Shown here piece after piece: positions 55,028 to 64,000 of a stretch of DNA of 64,000 nt; positions within the stretch are counted from its first letter, which is position 1; every line of letters begins with the position of its first letter. Source of the DNA: Yoonia vestfoldensis DSM 16212 (GTDB lineage Bacteria; Pseudomonadota; Alphaproteobacteria; Rhodobacterales; Rhodobacteraceae); NCBI RefSeq assembly GCF_000382265.1, contig NZ_KB907974.1, positions 62,001 to 126,000 of the forward strand, given 5' to 3'. Below the pieces are notes generated by a model, which saw nothing but the letters and a program-made list of their open reading frames with translations, searched no databases and was not told the origin of the DNA. The position numbers and the translations under genes were made by a program.

Positions 55028-56545
55028 ATGTCGCGACCCAACAACCGGGGGTCAGAGACCGTGAACAATTCCGACAACACCGCAAGCCATCTTGAAACCC
55101 TCGACCGGGACTTGCAGCGCTTTTCGCATCTGGAAACCGCAACCCAATATGTGGCCCGCCCGATGGTGGCCCCCGGCATCGCGCTGGCGTTCATCATGGT
55201 CACGGGGCTGATCGCGGCGGTGTCCTTTGGCGGGTTTCCGGTCAATTTCGTGGTCATCGCAGCGACGGTGTTCGGCGCCTATATGGCGCTGAACATCGGG
55301 GCCAATGATGTCGCCAACAATATGGGGCCGGCCGTCGGGGCCAATGCGCTGACATTGGGCGGGGCCATCGCCATCGCCGCCGTGTTCGAGACCTTGGGCG
55401 CGCTGCTGGCGGGCGGCGATGTGGTCTCGACGATTTCGAGCGGCATCATCGACCCTGCCACCGTGGCCGATACGCAGGTCTTTATCTGGGCGATGATGGC
55501 GGCGCTGATCTCGGCCGCCTTGTGGATCAACCTTGCCACATGGGTCGGCGCACCTGTCTCGACCACGCATTCGGTCGTCGGCGGCGTAATGGGCGCGGGG
55601 ATCGCCGCAGCCGGATTGTCGGCGGTCAACTGGCCCACCATGAGCGCGATCGCCGCGTCATGGGTGATTTCCCCCGTTCTGGGCGGCGTAATCGCGGCAG
55701 GGTTTCTGGCGCTGATCAAGTCGCGGATCATCTACCGCGATGACAAGATCGCCGCCGCCCGCCGCTGGGTCCCGATCCTTGTGGGGATCATGGTCGGCGC
55801 TTTCGCCACCTATCTGGCGATGAAAGGTCTGAGCAAGGTCATCAAGATCAATCTTGGCACGGCAGTCAGCCTTGGGGTCGTGCTGGGCATCATGGCTTGG
55901 GGCATCGCGATCCCGCTGATCCGGCGGCAGTCCGAAGGGCTGGAGAACCGCAACAAATCGCTCAAGGTGCTGTTCGGCGCACCTTTGGTGATTTCGGCGG
56001 CCCTGCTCAGCTTTGCGCATGGGGCCAATGACGTGGCCAATGCCGTCGGCCCGCTGGCCGCTATCGTGCATGCCTCCGAGGCGGGCACAGTCACCGCGCA
56101 GGTCGCAATCCCGCTTTGGGTGATGATCGTGGGGGCGTTCGGCATTTCTTTTGGCCTGTTCCTGTTCGGCCCCAAACTGATCCGCATGGTGGGATCGCAG
56201 ATCACCAAGCTCAACCCGATGCGCGCCTATTGCGTGGCGCTGTCGGCGGCGTTCACCGTCATCGTGGCAAGCTGGCTGGGCCTGCCGGTGTCATCAACCC
56301 ATATCGCGGTGGGTGGCGTGTTCGGTGTCGGCTTTTTCCGCGAATGGGACGCCGAACGCCGGCTGCGCAACAGCAAACTGACACGCGAACCCGAACTGCG
56401 CATCGCGCCAGAGGAACGCAGGCGGCGCAAACTGGTGCGCCGGTCGCATTTCATGACGATCATCGCGGCCTGGGTTGTGACGGTTCCCGCCGCAGCCTTG
56501 CTATCGGCGCTGGTGTTCTTGTTCCTGAACAGCCTGCCGGTCTGA
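55028..56545 (+). CDS. pit: Inorganic phosphate transporter, PiT family
   Basis: A 505-residue low-affinity metal-phosphate symporter. Two copies of the PiT signature are visible: IGANDVANNMGPAVGANALT in the first half and FAHGANDVANAVGPLAAIVH in the second; each half later has a serine-threonine stretch, APVSTTHSVVGG and LPVSSTHIAVGG. About ten membrane helices with an Arg-rich cytoplasmic loop near the C-terminus (RRRRKLVRRSH). ATG at 55028 is used; a GTG at 55061 is an alternative. A Pho-box-like repeat sits just upstream, which could repress or activate it in response to phosphate. Confidence 0.93.
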   Translation: MSRPNNRGSETVNNSDNTASHLETLDRDLQRFSHLETATQYVARPMVAPGIALAFIMVTGLIAAVSFGGFPVNFVVIAATVFGAYMALNIGANDVANNMGPAVGANALTLGGAIAIAAVFETLGALLAGGDVVSTISSGIIDPATVADTQVFIWAMMAALISAALWINLATWVGAPVSTTHSVVGGVMGAGIAAAGLSAVNWPTMSAIAASWVISPVLGGVIAAGFLALIKSRIIYRDDKIAAARRWVPILVGIMVGAFATYLAMKGLSKVIKINLGTAVSLGVVLGIMAWGIAIPLIRRQSEGLENRNKSLKVLFGAPLVISAALLSFAHGANDVANAVGPLAAIVHASEAGTVTAQVAIPLWVMIVGAFGISFGLFLFGPKLIRMVGSQITKLNPMRAYCVALSAAFTVIVASWLGLPVSSTHIAVGGVFGVGFFREWDAERRLRNSKLTREPELRIAPEERRRRKLVRRSHFMTIIAAWVVTVPAAALLSALVFLFLNSLPV

Positions 56546-56569
56546 ACCGGCCAGCGGGTTTGTGGGGGG

Positions 56570-56646
<77 letters not shown>

Positions 56647-56694
56647 GTTGCGGTGTCTATAGCGGCGCGCGCAAAGGGTCGCAATGCAAAAACT

Positions 56695-57914
<1,220 letters not shown>

Positions 57915-57918
<4 letters not shown>

Positions 57919-58508
57919 GCTTGACCTCCGGTTGGGGCGACGCCCAGGACAGTTAGAACGATGCCCGCGATCAGCGCGGTGCCGATGACGGCGAAGAGAA
58001 GCGTGCCAAAGGCTTTGCCGAGGCTTTGAAAGCGGTGCATCACGTTGACGAAGTTCAAGATGCAGCGGATCAGGATCGCCAGCGACACGAGCCCGAAGAT
58101 CGAGGCGATCTGCGGGCTGATCACGACCAGCAGCACCTGCACGGCCTCCAGGGCGACACTGACGGACTGGAACAGGACGATCACGGTCAGGCTATCCTCG
58201 ACGGTGCCCTGACCACCCATCATGCGGCCGACGTGATAGATCGTGTAGACCAGCAAAAACAGGAAAACTGTGATGATCACGGCATAGCTGAACGGCGTCA
58301 GTGTCATGCCTTCCTGGATCACCACTGGCATCGGGGATACCGCCTGCAACAGCGCCAGCATCAGCACGTTCAGCACCGCCACCAGCGCCAGCGCGGTCCA
58401 CAGGTTGCCCAGGCCAAGCCGCCAGTCCAGCGCCTGCCGCGCGGCTGTCGCGGGGTCGGTGATCGCGGCCCAAAGGGCGCGACCGGCAGATTGCATCGTG
58501 ATATTCAT
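57915..58508 (-). CDS. YIP1 family membrane protein
   Basis: A 197-residue integral membrane protein with about five hydrophobic segments (LWTALALVAVLNVLMLALLQ, YAVIITVFLFLLVYTIYHVG, LFAVIGTALIAGIVLTVLGV and others). It resembles Yip1-domain proteins by eye. Start ATG at MNITMQSAGRAL; an upstream extension of the frame is not protein-like and is antisense to nothing helpful. It overlaps a second such gene by four bases and sits between sufD and sufS, where an Fe-S role is suggested only by position. Confidence 0.75.
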
Positions 58509-59008
58509 GGTCTGCTTTCTGCTTCGCGCATGGATTGCACCCAGATGATTGTGAACGCGATCAACCAGATGGCGCCGACCAGGTTGCTTTCCACCCCCGG
58601 TCCGATAAAACCGCGCGTCATGCCGTGCAGCAATATCGCGGGCGAGGTCGCAAGCATCGTCCAGAACAACGCGATCCTCGCACCATACATCGTGCCCTTG
58701 CCCCCCACCAGCCGCGCAAGCAGGTGGAGCGCGCCCGCCAGAAAATACAGGAACAACGGCCAGACCATCAGCCAAGCCAGAAATTCATAGGCCATCAGAC
58801 GGTCGAGTTCGGGTGCCTCGACACCCGGTGGCAGATCGAACCCTGCCGCGGTGCGCGACAGGCGCGGCCATTGCGCAACAAAGATCAGGAAACAGGCGAT
58901 CATCAGATAGGCGATCGCCCGATCCTCGCGCCGTCCCTGGTCCAGAATGCTGCGCATCACCGCACGCGGCGCGCGCCATGTCCGCACGATGTCGCTCGTG
59001 ACTGGCAT
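58505..59008 (-). CDS. YIP1 family membrane protein (second copy)
   Basis: A 167-residue membrane protein with about four hydrophobic helices (IAYLMIACFLIFVAQWPRL, FLAWLMVWPLFLYFLAGALH, ALFWTMLATSPAILLHGM, LVGAIWLIAFTIIWVQ). Its layout resembles the neighbouring 197-residue protein, and the two probably form a pair. Start overlaps the sufD stop by one base. The family's function in bacteria is unknown. Confidence 0.72.
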   Translation of the reverse strand: MPVTSDIVRTWRAPRAVMRSILDQGRREDRAIAYLMIACFLIFVAQWPRLSRTAAGFDLPPGVEAPELDRLMAYEFLAWLMVWPLFLYFLAGALHLLARLVGGKGTMYGARIALFWTMLATSPAILLHGMTRGFIGPGVESNLVGAIWLIAFTIIWVQSMREAESRP

Positions 59009-60294
59009 CAGGTCCGCCGTGCCAGCCAGCCTTCCAGCCGGCTTTGCAATTCATCCGCCAGCGCCTGATCTTCGATCTCGGCCAAGGCTTCGGCAAGGAA
59101 GGACAGCGTCAGCAGGTTGCGCGCCACCTCCATCGGCACCCCGCGCGAGCGCAGGTAGAACAATGCCGTCTCGTCGATCGCCCCGGTGGTGGAGCCATGC
59201 GAACAGGCCACGTCGTCGGCATAGATTTCCAGTTCCGGCTTGGCCAGAAACTGGCTGTCGTCGTCCAGCAGCAAGGACTGGCTGATCTGGTAGCCATCGG
59301 TCTTTTGCGCGCCTTGCTTGACAAGGATCTTGCCTTGGAACACGCCGACAGCGCCGTTGCGCAGCACTTTCTTGAACACCTGACGGCTTTCGCCGCGCAA
59401 GGCGTCATGGGTCACAAAGACGGTATCGTCGTGGTGGAAATCGGCACCATCGCCCACACAGGCCCCCGCGACATGCGCCACCGCATCATCGCCACGGATA
59501 TCGATGACGCATTCATTACGCGTCAGCACCCCGTTGAAGGTCAGCGTGAAGGATTTGAACACGGATTCCGCCGCCAGTTGCGCGAAACAATGCGTTACCG
59601 CACGGCGTTCGTGGTCGTTGCCTTGGGCGCGGATGTGGTGGAACTGCCCGCGCTCGGCGATATCAACCTCCAGACAGGTGGACAGACGCGCCGCACCGGG
59701 GCCGGTTTCCAAGAGCGTCAGGCTGGCACCCGCCTCGACACGGACAAGGTTGTGCAGCGTCGCATCAGATGTCGTGGACTGGTGCAGATAGACCAGATGC
59801 ACGGGTTTGCTAACCTGCGCTGTCGCGCGGATCACGATTCCGTCGCTGGCAAACGCCGTGTTCAGCGCAGCCAGAGGGCGCTCCACCGGATGTTGCCCAC
59901 GGTGTTCCAGCGTGCCGTAAAGGTCCTTGGCCCAATGGATATCACGCTGCGTGACATCGGCCAGACGATGGATTTCAAGCCCCTCACCCGCCAGATCGCT
60001 GGAGGCAGCGGCGTCGAACACGCCATCCACGAATACCAGCGCGATCCGGTCCACGCCTGCAAAAAGCGGGCCTTCACCGTTGTCGAACAAGGCCGCAGGC
60101 GGTGCATCCGCCACAATCAGGGACGCGGGATCGGTATAGCGCCAGTATTCGTCGCGCCGCGTCGGCAGGCCCATGGCAGACAGCCGCGCCAGCGCATCGC
60201 TGCGGGCCGCTGTGGCCCATGTCGCGCCCTCCGGCAAGGTGATCCCCGCCAGCCGCGCAAGCGTTGCATCCTCTTTGAGTTTTGCCAATGCCAT
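59008..60294 (-). CDS. sufD: Fe-S cluster assembly protein SufD
   Basis: A 428-residue subunit of the SufBCD scaffold. N-terminal GLPTRRDEYWRYTDPASL, central beta-helix region with VNLQ-like TLLETGPGAARLSTCLEVDI, and C-terminal ACSHGSTTGAIDETALFYLR with the SRGVP segment typical of SufB/SufD. The His in CSHG is the conserved assembly residue. Start overlaps the sufC stop by one base. Confidence 0.95.
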   Translation of the reverse strand: MALAKLKEDATLARLAGITLPEGATWATAARSDALARLSAMGLPTRRDEYWRYTDPASLIVADAPPAALFDNGEGPLFAGVDRIALVFVDGVFDAAASSDLAGEGLEIHRLADVTQRDIHWAKDLYGTLEHRGQHPVERPLAALNTAFASDGIVIRATAQVSKPVHLVYLHQSTTSDATLHNLVRVEAGASLTLLETGPGAARLSTCLEVDIAERGQFHHIRAQGNDHERRAVTHCFAQLAAESVFKSFTLTFNGVLTRNECVIDIRGDDAVAHVAGACVGDGADFHHDDTVFVTHDALRGESRQVFKKVLRNGAVGVFQGKILVKQGAQKTDGYQISQSLLLDDDSQFLAKPELEIYADDVACSHGSTTGAIDETALFYLRSRGVPMEVARNLLTLSFLAEALAEIEDQALADELQSRLEGWLARRT

Positions 60295-61049
60295 CAGGCC
60301 ACCCCTGCCAGAATATCGGCATAACCGTTGTTTTCCACCTCGAGCGCCAGTTCGGGCCCTCCCGACTGGATGATCCGACCATCAGCCATGATGTGCACGA
60401 TATCGGGTTTGATATGGTCGAGCAGGCGCTGGTAATGCGTGATGACAAGAAACGACCGCCCCTCGGACCGCAGCGCGTTCACGCCATCCGCGACCAGTTT
60501 CATCGCATCGACATCCAGACCGGAATCGGTTTCGTCCAGAATGCACATCTTGGGTTCGAGCATCGCCATCTGCAGGATTTCGTTGCGCTTTTTCTCGCCG
60601 CCGGAAAAGCCGACATTGACCGGACGCTTCAGCATCTCGGCGTCGATCTGCAAATCCTTGGCCTTGGCGCGCACGACTTTCAGGAAATCACCCGCGCTCA
60701 GTTCCTCTTCGCCGCGCGCTTTGCGCTGTGCGTTCACGGCGGTGCGCAGAAAGGTCATGTTGCCGACACCTGGGATTTCGACAGGATACTGGAACGCCAG
60801 AAACAGGCCGGCTGCGGCGCGCTCTTCGGGTTCCATTTCGAGCAGGTCCGCCCCTTCGAGCATGGCCGACCCGCCCGTGACGGTATAGCCGTCCTTGCCG
60901 GACAGTACATAGGACAGGGTCGATTTGCCCGACCCGTTCGGCCCCATGATCGCATGCACAGTCCCCGGAGCGATGGACAAGTCAACGCCCTTGAGGATCT
61001 GCTTGTCCTCTTCTTCAAGTTTTACTTGCAGGCCTTTGATTTCCAACAT
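60294..61049 (-). CDS. sufC: Fe-S cluster assembly ATPase SufC
   Basis: A 251-residue ABC-type ATPase that energises the SufBCD scaffold. Walker A GPNGSGKST, Q-loop region LFLAFQYPVEIPGV, signature GFSGGEKKRNEILQ, Walker B CILDETDSGLDVDA and the H-loop His in SFLVITHYQRLL. The ATG at 61049 follows AAAGGAGAATAAG, a strong ribosome site. Confidence 0.97.
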   Translation of the reverse strand: MLEIKGLQVKLEEEDKQILKGVDLSIAPGTVHAIMGPNGSGKSTLSYVLSGKDGYTVTGGSAMLEGADLLEMEPEERAAAGLFLAFQYPVEIPGVGNMTFLRTAVNAQRKARGEEELSAGDFLKVVRAKAKDLQIDAEMLKRPVNVGFSGGEKKRNEILQMAMLEPKMCILDETDSGLDVDAMKLVADGVNALRSEGRSFLVITHYQRLLDHIKPDIVHIMADGRIIQSGGPELALEVENNGYADILAGVA

Positions 61050-61112
61050 CTTATTCTCCTTTAATGACGGCAGAACGGGCGCTTGGCCCGTCGGATATGG
61101 GGGAAGAAACGC

Positions 61113-61136
61113 AAAAAGCACCCCTGAGAAGGGTGC
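61113..61136 (-). terminator. Intrinsic terminator before sufC
   Basis: Read on the minus strand, GCACCC-TTCTCAG-GGGTGC is followed by TTTTTGCG. A 6-bp GC stem with a T-run 24 bases past the end of the 172-residue gene. It should reduce transcription from sufB into sufC. Confidence 0.8.
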
Positions 61137-61160
61137 GGGGTCCTTGCGTAGAAACGGAGG

Positions 61161-61679
61161 TCAGAGCGCGAAAAGCGTTCCGTTGATGGTGACCGATTGC
61201 GGCAATGTCGTCGCCTTGACCTGTTCGACATAGGCGGGCGAATAGATCCGCGCCATCTGGTCGGGCCAGCGCCAGACGAAATTGTGCCCTGCGATCAGCA
61301 TGACGTAAAGACCGGCGACCTGTGCCATCCGCGCCATAAACCCGCGATGCCCCATCAACACCGACAGCACCAGCACCATCCAGAATCCCGCGACAAGATC
61401 CAGCGTCAAGGTCGTGGCATTGATCTCGACCAGTCCGAAATAGGTCACGCGCACCCACTGCCCCAACGCCAGCGCGATGGCGCCGATGATCATCGACACC
61501 AACACGGCGGACAGAATCGACGGCTCCTCTTGCTTGGAGATCTTGCGGATCTTGTCGCGTGACACGTGCTTGGGGATATGCATCCGCAATTCGGGATCGA
61601 AATAGGAATTGTTCCGCGGATTCCTGATCCGCTTGATCCGCGCATTGAAATCGTTGACGTCGTATTTCGCCGTGCCCAT
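61161..61679 (-). CDS. Membrane protein of unknown function between sufB and sufC
   Basis: A 172-residue protein: a soluble, basic N-terminus (NDFNARIKRIRNPRNNSYFD, ISKQEE) followed by about three hydrophobic helices (VLVSMIIGAIALALGQW, LVAGFWMVLVLSVLMGH, VAGLYVMLIAGHNFVW). No cysteines or metal motif. It is not one of the known Suf components; it may be specific to this lineage's suf locus. A terminator follows directly. Function not assigned. Confidence 0.75.
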   Translation of the reverse strand: MGTAKYDVNDFNARIKRIRNPRNNSYFDPELRMHIPKHVSRDKIRKISKQEEPSILSAVLVSMIIGAIALALGQWVRVTYFGLVEINATTLTLDLVAGFWMVLVLSVLMGHRGFMARMAQVAGLYVMLIAGHNFVWRWPDQMARIYSPAYVEQVKATTLPQSVTINGTLFAL

Positions 61680-61835
61680 CGGAAATGGCCCTATCCACCG
61701 AACTTTCGACCATCAATGCAGGCCAACTGCGGCAAAACAGGGGCAACGCAATGACGCTTACGCGACAATTGCGGGCAGGCAGGTTGCCCCGCCCGCATGC
61801 CGCGGCGCTGTCGCTGTGTTGTCCGGCACAGAATG

Positions 61836-63359
61836 TCACCCGACCGACCCTTCCAGCGAGATCGCGACCAGGGCCTGCGCTTCCATCGCGAATTCCATCG
61901 GCAGCGCCTGCAACACTTCCTTGCAGAACCCGTTGACGACGAGGGCCACGGCCTCTTCTTCGTCCATGCCACGGCTCCGGCAATAGAACAGCTGGTCGTC
62001 ATCCACCTTGGATGTCGTTGCCTCGTGTTCGACACGGGACGAATTGTTCTTCACCTCGATGTAAGGCACCGTATGCGCCCCGCATTTGTCGCCGATCAGC
62101 AGGCTGTCGCATTGCGTATAGTTGCGGCTGTTCTTGGCCTTGGGATGCATGGACACCAGCCCGCGATAGGTGTTCTGCGCACGCCCCGCGCTGATCCCCT
62201 TGGATACGATCCGCGACTTGGTATTCTTGCCCAGATGGACCATCTTGGTGCCGGTATCGGCCTGCTGCATGTTGTTGGCGATGGCGATGGAATAGAACTC
62301 GCCCTGACTGTCGTCGCCGCGCAGAATGCAAGACGGGTATTTCCACGTCACAGCAGAGCCGGTTTCGACCTGCGTCCACATCACCTTGGCACGGTCACCA
62401 CGGCAATCGGCGCGCTTGGTGACAAAGTTATAGATCCCGCCCTTGCCGTTCTCGTCACCGGGATACCAGTTCTGCACGGTGGAATATTTCACCTCTGCAT
62501 CTTCCTCGACGATGATCTCGACGACAGCGGCGTGCAGCTGTGCCACATCGCGTTTGGGTGCTGTGCAGCCTTCAAGATAGGACACATAGGACCCTTTGTC
62601 GGCGATGATCAGCGTCCGTTCGAACTGGCCGGTGTTTTCGGCATTGATGCGGAAATAGGTCGACAATTCCATCGGGCAGCGCACGCCCGGCGGGATATAG
62701 ACGAACGACCCGTCCGAAAACACGGCCGAATTCAGCGTGGCATAATAATTGTCCGACTGCGGCACGACCGAGCCGAGGTATTTCTTGACCAGTTCCGGAT
62801 GATCGCGGATCGCCTCGGAAATCGAGCAAAAGATCACGCCAGCCTTTTTCAGCTCTGCCTGAAAGGTCGTGCCGACAGACACAGAGTCGAACACAGCATC
62901 CACCGCGACCTTGCGGCCTTCGGCGGGCATATTCTCGGCCCCCTCGACACCGGCAAGGATCGCCTGTTCCTTGAGCGGGATACCCAGCTTGGCGTAAGTC
63001 GCCAGCAGCTTGGGATCGACATCGTCCAGCGACTTGGGCTTGACCGCCATGCTTTTGGGGCGGGCATAGTAATAGATGTCCTGAAAATCGATCTTGGGAT
63101 AGCTGACCATCGCCCATGTGGGTTCCGTCATCTTTTCCCAGCGCGTGAACGCCTGAAGGCGCCATTCGGTCATCCATGCGGGTTCTTCGTTCTTGGCGGA
63201 AATCAGACGCACGATATCGGGGTTCACGCCTTTGGGGGCGTAATCCATCTCGATCTCGGTTTCCCAGCCGTATTTGTAGTTTCCCGACAGGGCTGTGACC
63301 GCATCGACCGTTTCCTGATCGACGCCTTCTTTCACTTCGATCTTGTCCAGAGCTGTCAT
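61836..63359 (-). CDS. sufB: Fe-S cluster assembly protein SufB
   Basis: A 507-residue scaffold subunit. N-terminal [20 protein letters not shown], then [40 protein letters not shown], the core [20 protein letters not shown] and the C-terminal [20 protein letters not shown]. The ATG at MTALDKIEV is chosen; the frame runs 43 codons upstream into the neighbouring gene without similarity. The cysteine of YLEGC and others in the C-terminal third are potential cluster ligands. Ten bases separate it from the upstream desulfurase. Confidence 0.97.
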   Translation of the reverse strand: MTALDKIEVKEGVDQETVDAVTALSGNYKYGWETEIEMDYAPKGVNPDIVRLISAKNEEPAWMTEWRLQAFTRWEKMTEPTWAMVSYPKIDFQDIYYYARPKSMAVKPKSLDDVDPKLLATYAKLGIPLKEQAILAGVEGAENMPAEGRKVAVDAVFDSVSVGTTFQAELKKAGVIFCSISEAIRDHPELVKKYLGSVVPQSDNYYATLNSAVFSDGSFVYIPPGVRCPMELSTYFRINAENTGQFERTLIIADKGSYVSYLEGCTAPKRDVAQLHAAVVEIIVEEDAEVKYSTVQNWYPGDENGKGGIYNFVTKRADCRGDRAKVMWTQVETGSAVTWKYPSCILRGDDSQGEFYSIAIANNMQQADTGTKMVHLGKNTKSRIVSKGISAGRAQNTYRGLVSMHPKAKNSRNYTQCDSLLIGDKCGAHTVPYIEVKNNSSRVEHEATTSKVDDDQLFYCRSRGMDEEEAVALVVNGFCKEVLQALPMEFAMEAQALVAISLEGSVG

Positions 63360-63369
63360 GTTCTTCCCC

Positions 63370-64000
63370 TCATGCCGCGCGCAGACGCGCCCGTTTTTCT
63401 GTCCAGGCCTGCACGAAACGCAAAACCTGGTCTTCTGTTGTCTCAAGGCCCAGTGACACCCGCAGCGCAGAGGCGGCGGCATCGTCATCCAGACCCAGCG
63501 CGCGTAACACGCGGCTTTGTTTCACCTTGCCCGATGAACAGGCCGATCCCGCCGAAACGGCGAACCCTGCCAAATCCATCGCCATGACCTGCGTTTCGCC
63601 TTTCCAGCCCGATGTCACGAAACAGCTGGTGTTGGGAAGACGTGGCAAGTCTTTCCCGACAAAAATAGTGTTCTTATCCGCAGCCTCAATGCCCATTTCT
63701 AGAATATTTCTAAACTGGGCGATTTGTTCCCAACGTCCCGCCGCCAGATCGGCCTGCGCGGCGGCGGCAGCCGCACCCATGCCTGCGATGCCGATCACGT
63801 TCTCGGTCCCCGACCGGCGGCCCATCTCTTGCCCGCCGCCTCTGATCTGGGCGGTCAGGTCATGGCCACGCGGGATGATCAAGGCGCCAACGCCCTTGGG
63901 GCCACCGAATTTATGCGCCGACAGGAACACCATCTCCACACCCGACCAGGCATAGGAAAAAGGCACGCGACCAAACCCTTGGGTGATGTCGGACACGGCC
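63370..64000 (-). CDS. Cysteine desulfurase, NifS/IscS-like (partial, runs off the window)
   Basis: The C-terminal 210 or so residues of a second cysteine desulfurase; the N-terminal half lies outside the window. PLP Lys in [40 protein letters not shown], and the active-site loop [17 protein letters not shown] with its Cys. This group I type is typically the first gene of alphaproteobacterial suf loci, often after an iscR regulator that would be just outside. The stretch near 63660-63735 is more A+T-rich than the surroundings. Confidence 0.9.
   Translation of the reverse strand, partial: AVSDITQGFGRVPFSYAWSGVEMVFLSAHKFGGPKGVGALIIPRGHDLTAQIRGGGQEMGRRSGTENVIGIAGMGAAAAAAQADLAAGRWEQIAQFRNILEMGIEAADKNTIFVGKDLPRLPNTSCFVTSGWKGETQVMAMDLAGFAVSAGSACSSGKVKQSRVLRALGLDDDAAASALRVSLGLETTEDQVLRFVQAWTEKRARLRAA

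Noticed and set aside
61797-63587. A 596-codon plus-strand frame opposite sufB
   Set aside because: Antisense to a gene with strong SufB motifs; no start context or family signal.

Overview
The window is a continuous, gene-dense piece of an alphaproteobacterial chromosome, most likely Rhodobacterales (Roseobacter group). The grounds are the high G+C content; the order dusB/nifR3-ntrB-ntrC-ntrY-ntrX-trkA-trkH-hfq-hflX; the ispDF fusion; a suf cluster headed by a second cysteine desulfurase; the DUF6456/DUF6477 gene pair; and many ATGA/GTGA start-stop overlaps. I saw no phage, insertion sequence, CRISPR array or rRNA. Most genes are housekeeping or metabolic. The species assignment is inference.

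Layout. 0-7 kb: bdhA with a patatin-like hydrolase, a LysE exporter, a DUF502 membrane protein, pseudouridine catabolism (psuK-psuG) and rpsB-tsf. 7-13.4 kb: a gene-free structured stretch, a LuxR solo overlapping aroQ, then an accessory-looking glycosyltransferase/methyltransferase island. 13.4-22.8 kb: phoR-phoU, a gamma carbonic anhydrase, gmk, yicC, a PAS protein with a near-perfect CtrA box upstream, type II DAHP synthase, a GlxA-type AraC regulator and a DUF1963 protein. 22.9-31.2 kb: a branched-chain amino acid type ABC cassette with two unusual extra small genes, then a penicillin-acylase-like hydrolase. 31.2-42.9 kb: the Ntr nitrogen-regulation operon running into K+ uptake and the hfq-hflX pair. 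43.1-48.9 kb: ispDF-pgpA-pncC, a RatA/COQ10-like gene, hpt with a small membrane protein, two c-type cytochromes and lipA. 49-57 kb: DUF6456/DUF6477, an MttB-family methyltransferase, guaA, a frame broken by two stops, a NUDIX hydrolase, a Pit phosphate transporter preceded by a Pho-box-like repeat, and tRNA-Arg(CCG). 56.7-64 kb: the suf Fe-S assembly cluster on the minus strand, with three extra membrane-protein genes.

The strongest leads are five. First, an island holding a free glycosyltransferase, a free methyltransferase and a gene that fuses both types with the methyltransferase half degenerate. Second, NtrC and NtrX both lack the sigma54-contact GAFTGA loop. Third, a CtrA box and a triple 7+4 bp Pho-box-like repeat lie upstream of specific genes. 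Fourth, a 150-codon frame at 53981-54430 is interrupted by one TAG and one TGA but is otherwise intact. Fifth, small overlapping genes have been added inside the Liv and Suf cassettes. All family assignments come from reading motifs by eye; no database search was run.
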